This document shows positions 32,504 to 42,331 of a stretch of DNA of 64,000 bases, piece by piece (positions within the stretch are counted from its first letter, which is position 1; each line of letters begins with the position of its first letter). Made by a program: the position numbers and the translations under genes. The notes under the pieces were generated by a model, which was given only the letters and a program-made list of their open reading frames with translations, was not told the DNA's origin and did not search any database. The DNA is from Methylobacterium persicinum (GTDB lineage Bacteria > Pseudomonadota > Alphaproteobacteria > Rhizobiales > Beijerinckiaceae): NCBI RefSeq assembly GCF_022179525.1, contig NZ_BPQX01000042.1:1-64000 (forward strand). Reading direction: 5' to 3'.

Positions 32504-32774
32504 AGGTTCCTCGACTCACGCGTCGGTCGTCTATGAAATCTATTTAAGTCGAATTCCCCCCGGTCCGCTAAGCCTTTGTTAATGAGTGTGCCCAGAAGGT
32601 TAACGCTGTGGATTCCGGGTTTGGGCGTAGGCGCTTCTGCCCGTGAGACTGGGATGCGGCGCCCCCTCCCGGCCGGGTCGGAACGGACCTCGGAAGCTTG
32701 GGGTTAAGGCCCGGCGTGTAGCGTGCCGACATGGCCGCGGGGACGCGACCGATGTAGGTGCGGAGAGTGTCTTG

Positions 32775-32936
32775 ATGGTGGGATTGGCGAGCGCCTTGAG
32801 CCTCTGCCTCGGTGTCGTCTGCGCGGCCTGCGCCCCGTCGGCCGGGCTGCGTGCGCAGGCTTTCGAGACGTCGGGCGGCGTCTTCCTCGTCTCTGGACTG
32901 ATCCTGCTCGGATCCGGCCTGCCGGTGTTCCGCTAG
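32775..32936 (+). CDS. Small hydrophobic protein, hypothetical
   Basis: A 53-residue open frame from ATG 32775 with two hydrophobic stretches (LASALSLCLGVVCAACA and GVFLVSGLILLGSGLPV). TTG 32772 and an upstream ATG at 32643 are alternatives. CGGAGAG lies about ten bases upstream as a possible ribosome-binding site. No family is recognised. Confidence 0.45.
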   Translation: MVGLASALSLCLGVVCAACAPSAGLRAQAFETSGGVFLVSGLILLGSGLPVFR

Positions 32937-32995
32937 ACCACGGCCGGCGCGGCCTTCATTTGCCTTGGCCAGGAGACATGCTCAAGGAGGCCCGT

Positions 32996-34051
32996 TCAGG
33001 GCTTCGGGGCATCCGGAGGGAAGACTGTGGACGTTTCTTCCCGGTCGGCCTCGGCGGTTAGTGTCGCCAGGAAGGCGAGAAGGTCGGCCTTCTCGGCGGG
33101 GGTGAGGTTCAGCGGCTTGATCTGCCGGGCGCGGCTGGGACGATCGATGCCCCCTCGGTCATAAAGGTCGATCACCGCTGAAAGGGTCGCCACTGATCCG
33201 TCGTGCATGTACGGGGCCCGCCGGTCCACCTCGCGCAGCGTCGGCGTCTTGAAGGCATATTGCAGGGCGACCGAACTCGGCATCAGCCTGCCCCGGCCGA
33301 TATCGGAGCCGGTGGCGGTGCCGATATCTTGGAACGAATTGTCCGTGAAGGACCACCCGGAATGGCATCCGGCACAGCCGGCTCGGCCGTTGAACAGGTC
33401 GAAGCCCCGCTTGGCGGAGGCGGGGATGGCGTCCTCATCCCCGGTGATCCATCGATCGAACGGCGCCTTCCCCGCCACGATGAGACGTTCGAAGGTGGCA
33501 AGCGCCGCCTCCAGACGGTCGGTGCTCACGGCGGGATCGCCGAACGCGGCCGCGAAGGCGTCACGGTAACCGTCGTCGGCGGAGAGGCGGGCCACCGCGT
33601 CGGACAACTTGAGGTTCATATTGCTTGGCGCGGCGATCGGAACCCGCGAGACTGTTTCAAGGGACCGGAACTTGCCGTCCCAACCCAACGGTCCGTCCTG
33701 CCACGCCGAATTCAGGAGTGTCGGCGACCGGAGGTCCATTTCGCCGCCTTCCCGGGTGGCGGCCCGGGCCCTCCCGTCGCCCCAAGCAAGATCCGGCCGG
33801 TGACAGCTCACGCAGGCGCGGGTCTGGTCGCCGGACAGGATGGGATCGAAGAACAGCCTGCGGCCCAGCTCCGCCTTGGCGGGCGAATACGGGTTCGACT
33901 CCGGAAACGGGATTGACGCCGGCGGAAGGTACTCGGCACGCCATTCGGCACGACGGCCTTCCTCCGCCGGTCCTGCTGGACCAGCGGCGAGGGCGAGCGC
34001 CGTCAGCCCCGCCGCACCGGCGGCAAACGTAAGAAGTCTTACAAGCATCAC
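32996..34051 (-). CDS. Di-haem cytochrome c peroxidase/MauG-family protein
   Basis: A 351-residue exported protein with a short N-terminal signal (LTFAAGAAGLTALALAAG) and two c-type haem sites, ACVSCHRPD and GCAGCHSG. PYMHDGSVATL is typical of the bacterial di-haem peroxidase family. Such periplasmic enzymes reduce hydrogen peroxide or oxidise protein side chains (MauG-like); which applies cannot be told. GTG 34051 and ATG 34048 are both possible starts. Confidence 0.88.
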   Translation of the reverse strand: MMLVRLLTFAAGAAGLTALALAAGPAGPAEEGRRAEWRAEYLPPASIPFPESNPYSPAKAELGRRLFFDPILSGDQTRACVSCHRPDLAWGDGRARAATREGGEMDLRSPTLLNSAWQDGPLGWDGKFRSLETVSRVPIAAPSNMNLKLSDAVARLSADDGYRDAFAAAFGDPAVSTDRLEAALATFERLIVAGKAPFDRWITGDEDAIPASAKRGFDLFNGRAGCAGCHSGWSFTDNSFQDIGTATGSDIGRGRLMPSSVALQYAFKTPTLREVDRRAPYMHDGSVATLSAVIDLYDRGGIDRPSRARQIKPLNLTPAEKADLLAFLATLTAEADREETSTVFPPDAPKP

Positions 34052-34151
34052 ATGTTATTATGGACGGGCGCTTATTGAGATTCCGTAAAGCCAGTCTCAA
34101 AGATCAAGGTAAGCACGCACTCACGATGGTAGCAGCATTCGCCGCGCCCGG

Positions 34152-36281
34152 TCACTCGATGCGAACGGCGACGCTGTCGCTTGCGCCCGTGGCGTCGAGA
34201 ACGGAGATGCGCGCGAAGCCGGCGCCTTCCGGCGTCCAGACGGATTGCCGCCGGCTGGTCCGCGCGACGGGCATCCCGTCGATCATCCACGTGAGGGGAG
34301 GTACGCCCCCTGATGCCTTGAGGATCACGCCGTCGCCTTCTGATACGGCACCGCGGGCCGCCGGGTTCGCCAGCCCGAGATCCACCCGTGCCCCGTCCGG
34401 CGGATAGGCGATCCGCAGGGCTGCCGGGCCCTCCTGTGCACCGCCGCGGTCGAGACGGCGCAGGGGTGGCGGCAGGTCCGGGTTGGCGGCGAGGAGGGCA
34501 TCCGCCGGACGGGGGTCGGCAATGGGTTCGCCACCGTAGCGTGCGAAGGCGTCGAACAGGATTGGAGCGGCCACGAGGCGACCGACGAGGCCCATGACCG
34601 CCGCCCCGTCGGGGCGTCCGACCCAGACGGCCACGGTGATGCGCCTGTCGAAACCGACGGCCCAGGCATCCCGGTAACCGTAAGAGGTGCCCGTCTTGTA
34701 GGCGATGCGCCCCGGCAGGGCGTTATCCGGCGGCGGCGTCCCGCGCAGGATATCGGCCACGTACCACGCCGCGACATCTCCGGCGATCGGCCTGCCGGAG
34801 CCCGGCGGCGGACCGGAGCCGGTCTCCCAGGCGGTCGGCGGCATGTCCCCGCCCCTGGCGAGACCGGCATAGAGCCTGGCGAGGTCGGTAAGGGTGAGGC
34901 TGAGTCCGCCGAGGGCGACGGGCAGGCCGGGTGCGGCCTCCTGTGGCAGGCGAAGGTCGGCCCCGGCGTTCCGCAGAAGCGCCACGAAGCGCGCCGGACC
35001 CACTGCCTCCATCAGCGCCACGGCGGGTACATTCAGGGACTGCTGCAGGGCGCGCCTGGCCGTGACCGTTCCCTGAAACGTCAGATCGAAATTCTCCGGT
35101 GCATAACTCGCTGAGAAGCGCGAGGGCCGGTCCTCGATCAGGGTTTCGGGATGGGCGATCCCCCCATCGAACGCCATCGCGTAGACGAAGGGCTTCAGGG
35201 CCGAGCCCGGTGAGCGGATGGCGCGGGACATGTCGATGGCGCCACGGCGGCTTGCATCGAGATAGCCGGCGCTGCCGACCCGGGCGATGACCCGGCCATC
35301 GCGGTTGTCGAGGACCACGATCGCCGCCGAGAGGGCCGGTCCGGCGGCCACGGCCCGTTCGGCCGCGAGGGCTTCCAGGCTCGCCTGCAGCCGCCCGTCG
35401 AGGGTGAGGCCGATGATTGGTGCGGTCGGGTTGGCGGCGAGGGCCTCTTCGGCCGCATGGGCGGCCACCATCGGGAATGAAAGCCGGATCGTGGGAACCG
35501 GCTCCGCCTTCGCCGAGGCCGCCTCGCCATCGCCGAGAAGCCCATTCCGGTGGGCGATGTCGATCACCCGGTCCCGCGCGGCCCGGGCCCGTTCGGGGAA
35601 GCGGTCGGGCCGGCGGGTCTCGGGGGATTGCGGCAGCGCCACGAGAAGGGCGGCCTGCCCCGCCGTCAGCCTCGCCGGCTCGCGGCCGAAATACGCGAGG
35701 CTCGCCGCCCGGATGCCTTCGAGGGAGCCGCCGAAGGGAGCCAGGGCGAGGTAGAGCTCGAGGACCTGAGCCTTGCCGAGCCGGCGTTCGAGTTCGACAG
35801 CCCGCACGGCTTGCCGGAGCTTGGCCTCCACCGAGCGTTTGGCCCGGGGCTCCACGAGGCGGGCGACCTGCATCGACAGGGTGGAGCCGCCGGACACGAT
35901 ACGGCCCCGTCCGAGCCCCTGGGCGGCCGCCCTCAGGACGGCGAGGGGGTCGATGCCGATATGGTGCGCGAACCGGCGGTCCTCGAAGGCGCGGAGCATG
36001 GCGAGGTAGCGTGGGTCCACCGCATCCGCCGTCACCGGCAGGCGCCAGCGGCCATCCGTGGTGGCGAAGGGGCGCAGCAACGCCCCCGACCTGTCGAGGA
36101 TGACCGCCGAGCGCGCCCGCGCCGCCGTCAGGTCGAGGGGCGGCAGGGACTGCGCGTAGGTCCAGAGCGCCAGGAGACAGACCAGCGGGAGTACCGCGCA
36201 GACTTGCAGGAGAAGACGAGACCCCCCGCCCCGCATCCCTGATCTCCCGCCCGCCGGGCGGGATCGCCGCGGCATGGTCAC
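34152..36281 (-). CDS. pbpC: Penicillin-binding protein 1C
   Basis: A 709-residue bifunctional-type peptidoglycan synthase. After one N-terminal membrane anchor comes a GT51 glycosyltransferase domain (AFEDRRFAHHIGIDPL and IVSGGSTLSMQVARL), then a transpeptidase domain with serine in SPGSALKPFVYA and KTGTSYGYRDAWAVGFD, and a C-terminal BiPBP_C-type domain. PbpC acts at the outer face of the cytoplasmic membrane. The alpha-2-macroglobulin gene that often accompanies pbpC is not adjacent. The start is GTG 36281 or ATG 36275. Confidence 0.94.
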   Translation of the reverse strand: MTMPRRSRPAGGRSGMRGGGSRLLLQVCAVLPLVCLLALWTYAQSLPPLDLTAARARSAVILDRSGALLRPFATTDGRWRLPVTADAVDPRYLAMLRAFEDRRFAHHIGIDPLAVLRAAAQGLGRGRIVSGGSTLSMQVARLVEPRAKRSVEAKLRQAVRAVELERRLGKAQVLELYLALAPFGGSLEGIRAASLAYFGREPARLTAGQAALLVALPQSPETRRPDRFPERARAARDRVIDIAHRNGLLGDGEAASAKAEPVPTIRLSFPMVAAHAAEEALAANPTAPIIGLTLDGRLQASLEALAAERAVAAGPALSAAIVVLDNRDGRVIARVGSAGYLDASRRGAIDMSRAIRSPGSALKPFVYAMAFDGGIAHPETLIEDRPSRFSASYAPENFDLTFQGTVTARRALQQSLNVPAVALMEAVGPARFVALLRNAGADLRLPQEAAPGLPVALGGLSLTLTDLARLYAGLARGGDMPPTAWETGSGPPPGSGRPIAGDVAAWYVADILRGTPPPDNALPGRIAYKTGTSYGYRDAWAVGFDRRITVAVWVGRPDGAAVMGLVGRLVAAPILFDAFARYGGEPIADPRPADALLAANPDLPPPLRRLDRGGAQEGPAALRIAYPPDGARVDLGLANPAARGAVSEGDGVILKASGGVPPLTWMIDGMPVARTSRRQSVWTPEGAGFARISVLDATGASDSVAVRIE

Positions 36282-36415
36282 GGTGCGAGGATGCCCTGTC
36301 CGGCGGGGTCGTTCAACCGCGCTCTGCTAGTAGCGAGCGGACCTCGTCGGGAAACGTGCGTTCCCCCCTCTCCACGCCTTCGGGGAGAGGAGATACTCCC
36401 TGTCCAGCCAGATGC

Positions 36416-39400
36416 TTAGGCGGCTTCGGCGCCGGCCCGCTCCTGCGCGAGCTTGGCGACGGCCACGAGATCGACCTTCCCCGCCCCCAGCATCGGAAGC
36501 GCGTCGAGCACGACGACGTCGGCGGGGATCGATACGTCGGACGCGCCCTTCCCCTTCGCGAAGGTCTGGAACGCGGCGCGCGTGGCCTCCTTCGCCTGGG
36601 TGAACAGCACGAGCCGCTCGCCCTTGCGCGGATCGGGCAGCGCGGCCACCGCGCTCGGCCGGTCGGGCCACAGTTCCGCGGCCAGGGCCTCCACCGCGGC
36701 GAGGGAGACCATTTCGCCCGCCACCTTGGCGAAGCGCTTGGCCCGGCCCTTGATGGTCACGAACCCGGTCTCGTCGATGGTCACGATGTCCCCGGTGTCG
36801 TGCCAGCCCTCCGGCGGCGGCTCCAGGACCCCCGGCCGTTCGGCCTTCAGGTAGCCCAGCATGATGTTGGGGCCACGCACCCACAGGCGGCCCCCCTCGT
36901 CGATGCCCGGCACCGGATCGAGGCGGGTCTCGATGCCGGGCAGGATCCGGCCCACCGTGCCGAAGCGGTTGAACATCGGCGTATTGAGGGCCACCACCGG
37001 GCCGCATTCGGTGACGCCGTAGCCCTCGAGGATACGCAGGCCGAACTTCTCCAGCCATGTCCGGCGGGTGTCGTCCTTGATCGCCTCCGCGCCGGCGACG
37101 ACGTAGCGCAGCGAGCGCAGGTCGTAGGCATGCGCGGCCCGGGCGTAGCCCTTCAAAAAGGTGTCCGTCCCGAACAGCACGGTGCTGTTCGTCCCGTAGA
37201 TCAGCTCCGGCACGATCCGGTAATGGAGCGGCGAGGGATACATGTAGACCGGGACACCGGAGACGAGGGGCAGGACGAGCGCCGCCGTGAGCCCGAAGGC
37301 GTGGAACACCGGCAGGACGTTGAACACCTTGTCCATCGGCCCGAAATCGATCCGTGCGGCCACCTGCGCGACGTTGGCGAGCATGCACCGGTTAGCCAGC
37401 ACAACGCCCTTGGGCGTGCCCTCGCTGCCGGAGGTGAACAGCACCGCCGCCGGATCCTCCCCCCGGCGCGGGACGAGGGGCTTTCGCGGGCTCAGGAAGC
37501 CCCGGATCTTGTCCGTCGTGGTGACCGATGCGCGAATGTCCTCGAGGTAGACGAGCTTCACCTTGCCCGCCATCACCTCGGCGAGGGGGCCGAGACGCCC
37601 CTTTTCGATGAAGGCCCGCGATGTGAGCACCGTATCGACCTCCGCCGTGGCGCAGGCCGAGAGCACGTTCTTCGCCCCAGCCGAGAAATTGATCATGGCC
37701 GGCACCCGGCCTGCCGAGGCGAGGGCGAAGAAGGTCACCGCCGTACCGTTGGCGTTGGGGAGCATCACGCCGATGCGGCCGCCCTCAGGGGCGAGGGGCA
37801 TCAGCTTGCGGCCCAGGATGTTGGCGCCCATCACGAGGCGCCCATAGGTCAGCCGGCCCGTGACCGGATCCTCCAGGGCGTTGCGGCGCCAGCCATGATG
37901 CTCGCCGGCTTCGATCAGCGCCGCCATGAGCCCGCGGTCGATCTCCGCCGTGCGGAACAGCAACTCGGACATCGCGTCGTACAACTCCGCACCTGCCGCC
38001 AGCCGCCGGGCTTTGCCCTTGAGCGCAGGATCGACGGTAAGTCGCAGAGGTGGCATGACGGTGACTGTGACCTTCGGCCACCAGCGTCGGCGCACCTGCC
38101 GCTGGGACAGGCGGGAGAAGATCGTCTGCTCGAGCCCGTCGATCTTCACGGGCACCACCATCGCGCCGGTCTTGTCGGCGATGAGGCCGGCCCCGTCGTA
38201 CACCTTCATCAGGCTGCCCGTGACGGTGAGCCGTCCTTCGGGGAAGATGATCAGCGTCTCCCCCGCTTTCACCGCGTTGATGAGGGTCCTCGTGCCCAGC
38301 GGTTTGGTCGGGTCGAGGGGCATCGCCCGGGTCATGCTCAGGAAGGGGCGCACCCACCAGCGTCGGGCGATGCCGCTGTCGACGGCGAAGACCGGCTCCT
38401 GGTCCAGTAGCGACAGGGCCAGCGGCGCATCGAGGAACGAGACGTGGTTGAGCGCCACGATGCAGTTGGGTCCGGCCTTCTCAATGTTGTCGAGGCCGTG
38501 GACCTCCAGGCGGTAGAAGGCCCGGAACAGGATCGACAGGGCGTCCCGGAACGGGCTCGTCGGCAAGGTCGCCAGCACGACGCCGCCGACGACGAGATTG
38601 AGGACCGCGACCACCGCCAGGAGACTGGCGATCGACAACCCCGCCGCCTGCAGGGCCGCGAGGGCGAGGGTCCCGCCGACCATGAAGGCGGCGGTGATGA
38701 CGTTGACCGCGCCGATGATGCGGGCGCGCATCGCCTTCTCGGCCCAGGCCTGCACCGCCGCGAAGGACGGCACGATGTAGAGCCCCCCCGCCACGGCGAG
38801 GCCGAGGAAATCGATGACCGTGCGCAGGCCGTGGCCGGTATCGAGGAAGGCCAGCGGTCCAATCGCCTCGGCGGGAGGCGGCGGCAGGTGCCCCACGGTC
38901 CAGGCGAGGTCGAACCCGAAGAGGGCCATCAGCACGGCGCCGACGGGGGTCGGCAGCAGCACGATCCGTCCGCTGGCGAGCCAGGACGCGAGGCCCGATC
39001 CGAGGGCGATCCCGATGGAAAAGGTCGCCAGCAGAAGGGTGATGACGGTCTCGGTGCCGTTGAAGGACTGGCGCACCAGCACCGGCAGAAGGGACAGGAC
39101 GACGACCCCCACGAGCCAGAACCAGCTGACGATCAGCGACCCCCGCCAAAGCCGGGTATCGACCCACAGGTCGCGCAGGAGCGAGACCGTGGAGCGGGCG
39201 ATGTTGGGATCGACGTGAAGGTCCGGGGCGCCCTCCCCGGTCGCGGGAATCATCCGGGCCGAGAGCCAGCACAACACCGCGAAGGCCATGACGAGGGCGC
39301 CGAACAGCGCGCCCGAACCGCCCATGGCGGAGGCCGTGCCCGCCGCGATGGTCCCTAGGAGGATCGCCAGGAAGGTCGCCGCCTCGACCAGCGCGTTCCC

Positions 39401-39838
39401 GGCTGGGAGTTCTTCCCGCCGGAGATGGTCGGGCAGGATGCCGTACTTGATCGGGCCGAACAGGGCCGCGATCGTCCCGAACAGGCCGAGCGCCACGAAC
39501 AGGACCGGGACCGAGTGGAGCAGGAAGCCGACGACGGCGCAGCCTGCGGCGAAGATCTCCGCAAATTTCAGCCGGCGGGCCATCAGCGCCTTGTCGTAGC
39601 GGTCAGCCCACTGGCCGCCGAGGCCCGACAGGATGAAGAACGGCCCGATGAACACCGCACTCGCGAGGGTGACGAGCACGCCCGCATGGTCCCCATCGCC
39701 CGCCCCCGCCCCGCCGCCGAGGCCGAACAGGATCAGGAAGGCCAACGCATTCTTGAGGAAATTGTCGTTGAAGGCCGAGAAGAACTGGCACCAGAACAGC
39801 GGCGCGAAACGCCGTGCGGTCATCAACGAACGGAACAT
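36416..39838 (-). CDS. aas: Three-module acyl-ACP/phospholipid O-acyltransferase (LplT-PlsC-Aas fusion)
   Basis: A 1140-residue fusion. Residues about 1-420 form an MFS/LplT-like lysophospholipid transporter (FFSAFNDNFLKNALAF). The middle is a PlsC-type acyltransferase with LNHVSFLDAPLAL (H-x4-D) and FPEGRLTVTG. The C-terminal 500 residues are an adenylating acyl-ACP synthetase (VLFTSGSEGTPKGVVLAN). Together they would flip lysophospholipid inward and re-acylate it. A weak hairpin at 36367-36390 follows the stop. Confidence 0.94.
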   Translation of the reverse strand: MFRSLMTARRFAPLFWCQFFSAFNDNFLKNALAFLILFGLGGGAGAGDGDHAGVLVTLASAVFIGPFFILSGLGGQWADRYDKALMARRLKFAEIFAAGCAVVGFLLHSVPVLFVALGLFGTIAALFGPIKYGILPDHLRREELPAGNALVEAATFLAILLGTIAAGTASAMGGSGALFGALVMAFAVLCWLSARMIPATGEGAPDLHVDPNIARSTVSLLRDLWVDTRLWRGSLIVSWFWLVGVVVLSLLPVLVRQSFNGTETVITLLLATFSIGIALGSGLASWLASGRIVLLPTPVGAVLMALFGFDLAWTVGHLPPPPAEAIGPLAFLDTGHGLRTVIDFLGLAVAGGLYIVPSFAAVQAWAEKAMRARIIGAVNVITAAFMVGGTLALAALQAAGLSIASLLAVVAVLNLVVGGVVLATLPTSPFRDALSILFRAFYRLEVHGLDNIEKAGPNCIVALNHVSFLDAPLALSLLDQEPVFAVDSGIARRWWVRPFLSMTRAMPLDPTKPLGTRTLINAVKAGETLIIFPEGRLTVTGSLMKVYDGAGLIADKTGAMVVPVKIDGLEQTIFSRLSQRQVRRRWWPKVTVTVMPPLRLTVDPALKGKARRLAAGAELYDAMSELLFRTAEIDRGLMAALIEAGEHHGWRRNALEDPVTGRLTYGRLVMGANILGRKLMPLAPEGGRIGVMLPNANGTAVTFFALASAGRVPAMINFSAGAKNVLSACATAEVDTVLTSRAFIEKGRLGPLAEVMAGKVKLVYLEDIRASVTTTDKIRGFLSPRKPLVPRRGEDPAAVLFTSGSEGTPKGVVLANRCMLANVAQVAARIDFGPMDKVFNVLPVFHAFGLTAALVLPLVSGVPVYMYPSPLHYRIVPELIYGTNSTVLFGTDTFLKGYARAAHAYDLRSLRYVVAGAEAIKDDTRRTWLEKFGLRILEGYGVTECGPVVALNTPMFNRFGTVGRILPGIETRLDPVPGIDEGGRLWVRGPNIMLGYLKAERPGVLEPPPEGWHDTGDIVTIDETGFVTIKGRAKRFAKVAGEMVSLAAVEALAAELWPDRPSAVAALPDPRKGERLVLFTQAKEATRAAFQTFAKGKGASDVSIPADVVVLDALPMLGAGKVDLVAVAKLAQERAGAEAA

Positions 39839-39918
39839 GTCGGTCTCCGGCCTCGCGCCATGACTGACCCAGGCAGAGCGCCGAGGTCAAATCCGGCGGG
39901 ATCCGGGACGCATCCGGT

Positions 39919-40182
39919 TCAGCGGCGGCCGGTTCCCGGTAGGGGGAACCCGTGCCGTCCGTGACGTCTGCGCCTGTCGATCAAGGCGCGCAGGGCAGTG
40001 CCGAGATCGTAGGACCGGTAAGCGTGATGCGCCAGAATCGCCGCGAGCGCCAGGGCGAGGGCCGCGGCGACGCACGGCAGGGCGAGCAGCAAGAACAGCA
40101 CGGACCCGACGGCGGCGCGTTCCCCGAGGGACGCCCTCGGCCACGGATCGATCGGGAGCCTGAACGGACGTGCTGTCGGCAT
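39919..40182 (-). CDS. Small single-span membrane protein, hypothetical
   Basis: An 87-residue open frame from ATG 40182 with one long hydrophobic helix (VGSVLFLLLALPCVAAALAL) and a strongly basic C-terminus (LIDRRRRHGRHGFPLPGTG). The upstream GGGGAC is a weak ribosome-binding site; an ATG at 40275 is also in frame. No family is recognised. It lies upstream of aas on the same strand. Confidence 0.55.
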   Translation of the reverse strand: MPTARPFRLPIDPWPRASLGERAAVGSVLFLLLALPCVAAALALALAAILAHHAYRSYDLGTALRALIDRRRRHGRHGFPLPGTGRR

Positions 40183-40457
40183 GGGATAGTCCCCATTCGC
40201 CTCGGATTGCGACGGCGTCGCACCGGCCGGGCGGCGCCCTGCCGCGTCCGGTCGATGAAGTGTGTCCCGGTTCACCCCAGCCGTCGAGCGCGATCTTTAA
40301 GCAGAGATGTCGCGGCGCGGGGTGGAGGATGTGACCGGTTGCACCTGGAAACCGTGGCCTTCGAGGACAGTTTCTGGCGGTGCCTTCACCGTCGCGTGAG
40401 GCGGCGCGACCAGCGGGCCGGTTCTTCTGCCACCGGATTCGCCGAGGACCTGAGACA

Positions 40458-41324
40458 ATGCCCGGATACCTGCCCTTCGCGGGCGCCCTGAAGCTGCCCG
40501 CCTACACCTGCGACAATTGTGGGTTCTGGCAGCGCCATTTCGAGCCGCCGGCCGCTTGCCCGATGTGCCTCGACGCGCGGCACGTGGTGCCGCAGGACGG
40601 CTGGCGCTTCCGCACCACCACCGAGGCGCAGGCCGCCTTCCCCTGCCACTGGGAGGAGCTGGAACCGGGGGTCTGGCGGTTCTGGAACGAACCGGTCTCT
40701 GGCATCGGCCCCTCCGCCTACCTCATCCGCACCGAGGACGGGAACATGGGCTTCGAGGGGTGCCCTGTCTTCAGCGAGGCGGCGCTGGATCAGATCGAGC
40801 GCCTCGGCGGCATGCGGATCCTGTCGGCCTCGCATCCTCACTCCTACGGCGCTTTGGTGCAGTTGCAGGACCGGTTCGATCCGGAACTCTGCCTGCCCGC
40901 GGCGGACTTCACGTGGAGCGCGGCCCTGCAGGTGAGCTGGCCCTACGACGATTTCCTGGAACCCCTCCCCGGCCTCGAACTGCACCGCACGGCGGGTCAT
41001 TTCGACGGCCATGCCGTCCTGTTCGATCGCAAGCGCAAGATCTGCCTCTGCGGCGACGCTTTAAAGTTCGAACTCGAGCCGGACGATTTTCGCCGGGCGC
41101 GGACCATCTCAGCCCACAAGGCCTTCGTCCGAGGCGTGCCTCTGACGGTAAACGAGCTGCGCCACTACCGCGACGTGTTCGAGCGACTCGACTTCACCCA
41201 AACTTGGACGCCCTTCGAGCCGGCCGCCAATTGCGGACGTACCGAGGTCCTGGCGCTCATCGACGGCATGCTCGCCACGCGCCCCCATGCCTATCCTGTG
41301 CCGCTGGCGGAACTGCGCTGGTAG
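40458..41324 (+). CDS. Metallo-beta-lactamase-fold-like protein with N-terminal CxxC pairs
   Basis: A 288-residue protein. The N-terminus has YTCDNCGFWQ and AACPMCLDAR, two CxxC pairs resembling a zinc ribbon or rubredoxin-like knuckle. The rest resembles a metallo-beta-lactamase domain: SASHPHSYGAL, RTAGHFDGHAVLF and ICLCGDALKFEL occupy the metal-site positions, but the canonical HxHxDH is replaced by HPHSYGA. It may bind a different metal or be non-hydrolytic. It converges with the nitrile hydratase operon 24 bp away. The start is ATG 40458. Confidence 0.7.
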   Translation: MPGYLPFAGALKLPAYTCDNCGFWQRHFEPPAACPMCLDARHVVPQDGWRFRTTTEAQAAFPCHWEELEPGVWRFWNEPVSGIGPSAYLIRTEDGNMGFEGCPVFSEAALDQIERLGGMRILSASHPHSYGALVQLQDRFDPELCLPAADFTWSAALQVSWPYDDFLEPLPGLELHRTAGHFDGHAVLFDRKRKICLCGDALKFELEPDDFRRARTISAHKAFVRGVPLTVNELRHYRDVFERLDFTQTWTPFEPAANCGRTEVLALIDGMLATRPHAYPVPLAELRW

Positions 41325-41348
41325 GGTTTGCTCCGGCTTATCTTTCCC

Positions 41349-41675
41349 CTACGCCGCGCCCGCCGGGTCGTTCGCGAGCAAAATCGGTTGGCCGTGGGGC
41401 GTGGCGTGGGCAGCCCGCTGCCATGCTGCGGTGAGCGCGTCGAGGCGAGCCGCATCGGCGACGCCCCGCTCGGCGAGGAGGCGTTCCAGCGTCTGCAGCC
41501 AGCATCCGTAATCGGCGGCTTGCTCGCCCTCCCCCTCGGGACGGATCGTCCGGCCGAGGGCGTCGGCCCATTCGGACCACGTGAACAAGCCCGCCTCCTG
41601 CAGCGCGACGACGAGGGCGAAAACCTGCGCCTCCCAGGGGGCCGCGAAGGGAGACTGGGGTTCAGGAGCGGTCAT
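41349..41675 (-). CDS. Nitrile hydratase accessory protein
   Basis: A 108-residue protein homologous to the N-terminal part of the nitrile hydratase beta subunit (compare PWEAQVFALVVAL here with [13 protein letters not shown] in beta). Such proteins assist cobalt insertion or subunit assembly. It is the last gene of the alpha-beta-accessory operon, overlapping the beta stop by four bases, so it is translationally coupled. Confidence 0.88.
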   Translation of the reverse strand: MTAPEPQSPFAAPWEAQVFALVVALQEAGLFTWSEWADALGRTIRPEGEGEQAADYGCWLQTLERLLAERGVADAARLDALTAAWQRAAHATPHGQPILLANDPAGAA

Positions 41676-42331
41676 GCCGGATCGAGATAGGGTTCGAAGG
41701 CCGCGATGGTGATGCGCCCACCGAAATCCGCGTCGGGACCCCAGATCTCGGCTGCGTCGAAGCCGACGGTGTAGAGCCAGACCGGGTTCTCGCCCCGGCC
41801 GTAGGCATTGCTATCGGGGAAGACGAAGGCCCCATGGACCGCTTCGACCGTCCCCATCCGTCCCCGGACGTAGCGCGGCAGGCGGGTATGTCCGACCGGG
41901 TTCATCACCTTCGCCATCACACCATCTCCCACGGCGAAGCGGGCCGGCGCCTCGGCGGGACGGTCGCTCGGGAAGCCGGCGCGGAAGCGGGGTTCGAGGA
42001 TGTCGGCGGTGAGGATCCGGGCGATCGGCGCGGGCGCCTGCACCGAGCGCCCTGACCGCATCTCCTCCGGTGTGGCGAGACCGTGGGCGCGGATCTGCGC
42101 CTCCAGGGCCTCGAGCCAGATCGCGTAATAACTCGACGCGAGGTACTGCGCCGGCGGCAGGGATTCCCGGGCCGCGCGGCTGCCGTCGAGGTTCCACGTG
42201 CCGGTGAAGCCCATCGCCATCGCTAGGGCAAAGACCCGTTTCTCCCACTCGGCATGGAAGACCGGCTCGTTCTCCTCCGGGAGGACGGGCCCGAACCCGT
42301 GGCTTCCACCGAGATCCTGCGCCCCGTTCAT
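41672..42331 (-). CDS. nthB: Nitrile hydratase beta subunit
   Basis: A 219-residue beta subunit starting [19 protein letters not shown], the conserved beta N-terminus, with [34 protein letters not shown] and the C-terminal SH3-like barrel ([28 protein letters not shown]). With the alpha subunit it hydrates nitriles to amides in the cytoplasm. ATG 42331 overlaps the alpha stop by four bases. Confidence 0.95.
   Translation of the reverse strand: MNGAQDLGGSHGFGPVLPEENEPVFHAEWEKRVFALAMAMGFTGTWNLDGSRAARESLPPAQYLASSYYAIWLEALEAQIRAHGLATPEEMRSGRSVQAPAPIARILTADILEPRFRAGFPSDRPAEAPARFAVGDGVMAKVMNPVGHTRLPRYVRGRMGTVEAVHGAFVFPDSNAYGRGENPVWLYTVGFDAAEIWGPDADFGGRITIAAFEPYLDPA

Noticed and set aside
32662-32720. 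Possible EcfG promoter with GGAAC-N17-GGTT before the small protein at 32775
   Set aside because: The -10 element has one mismatch (GGTT for CGTT), so it was not listed as a feature.
36367-36390. Hairpin after aas as a terminator
   Set aside because: Only a 7-bp stem with a 10-nt loop and no U tract.
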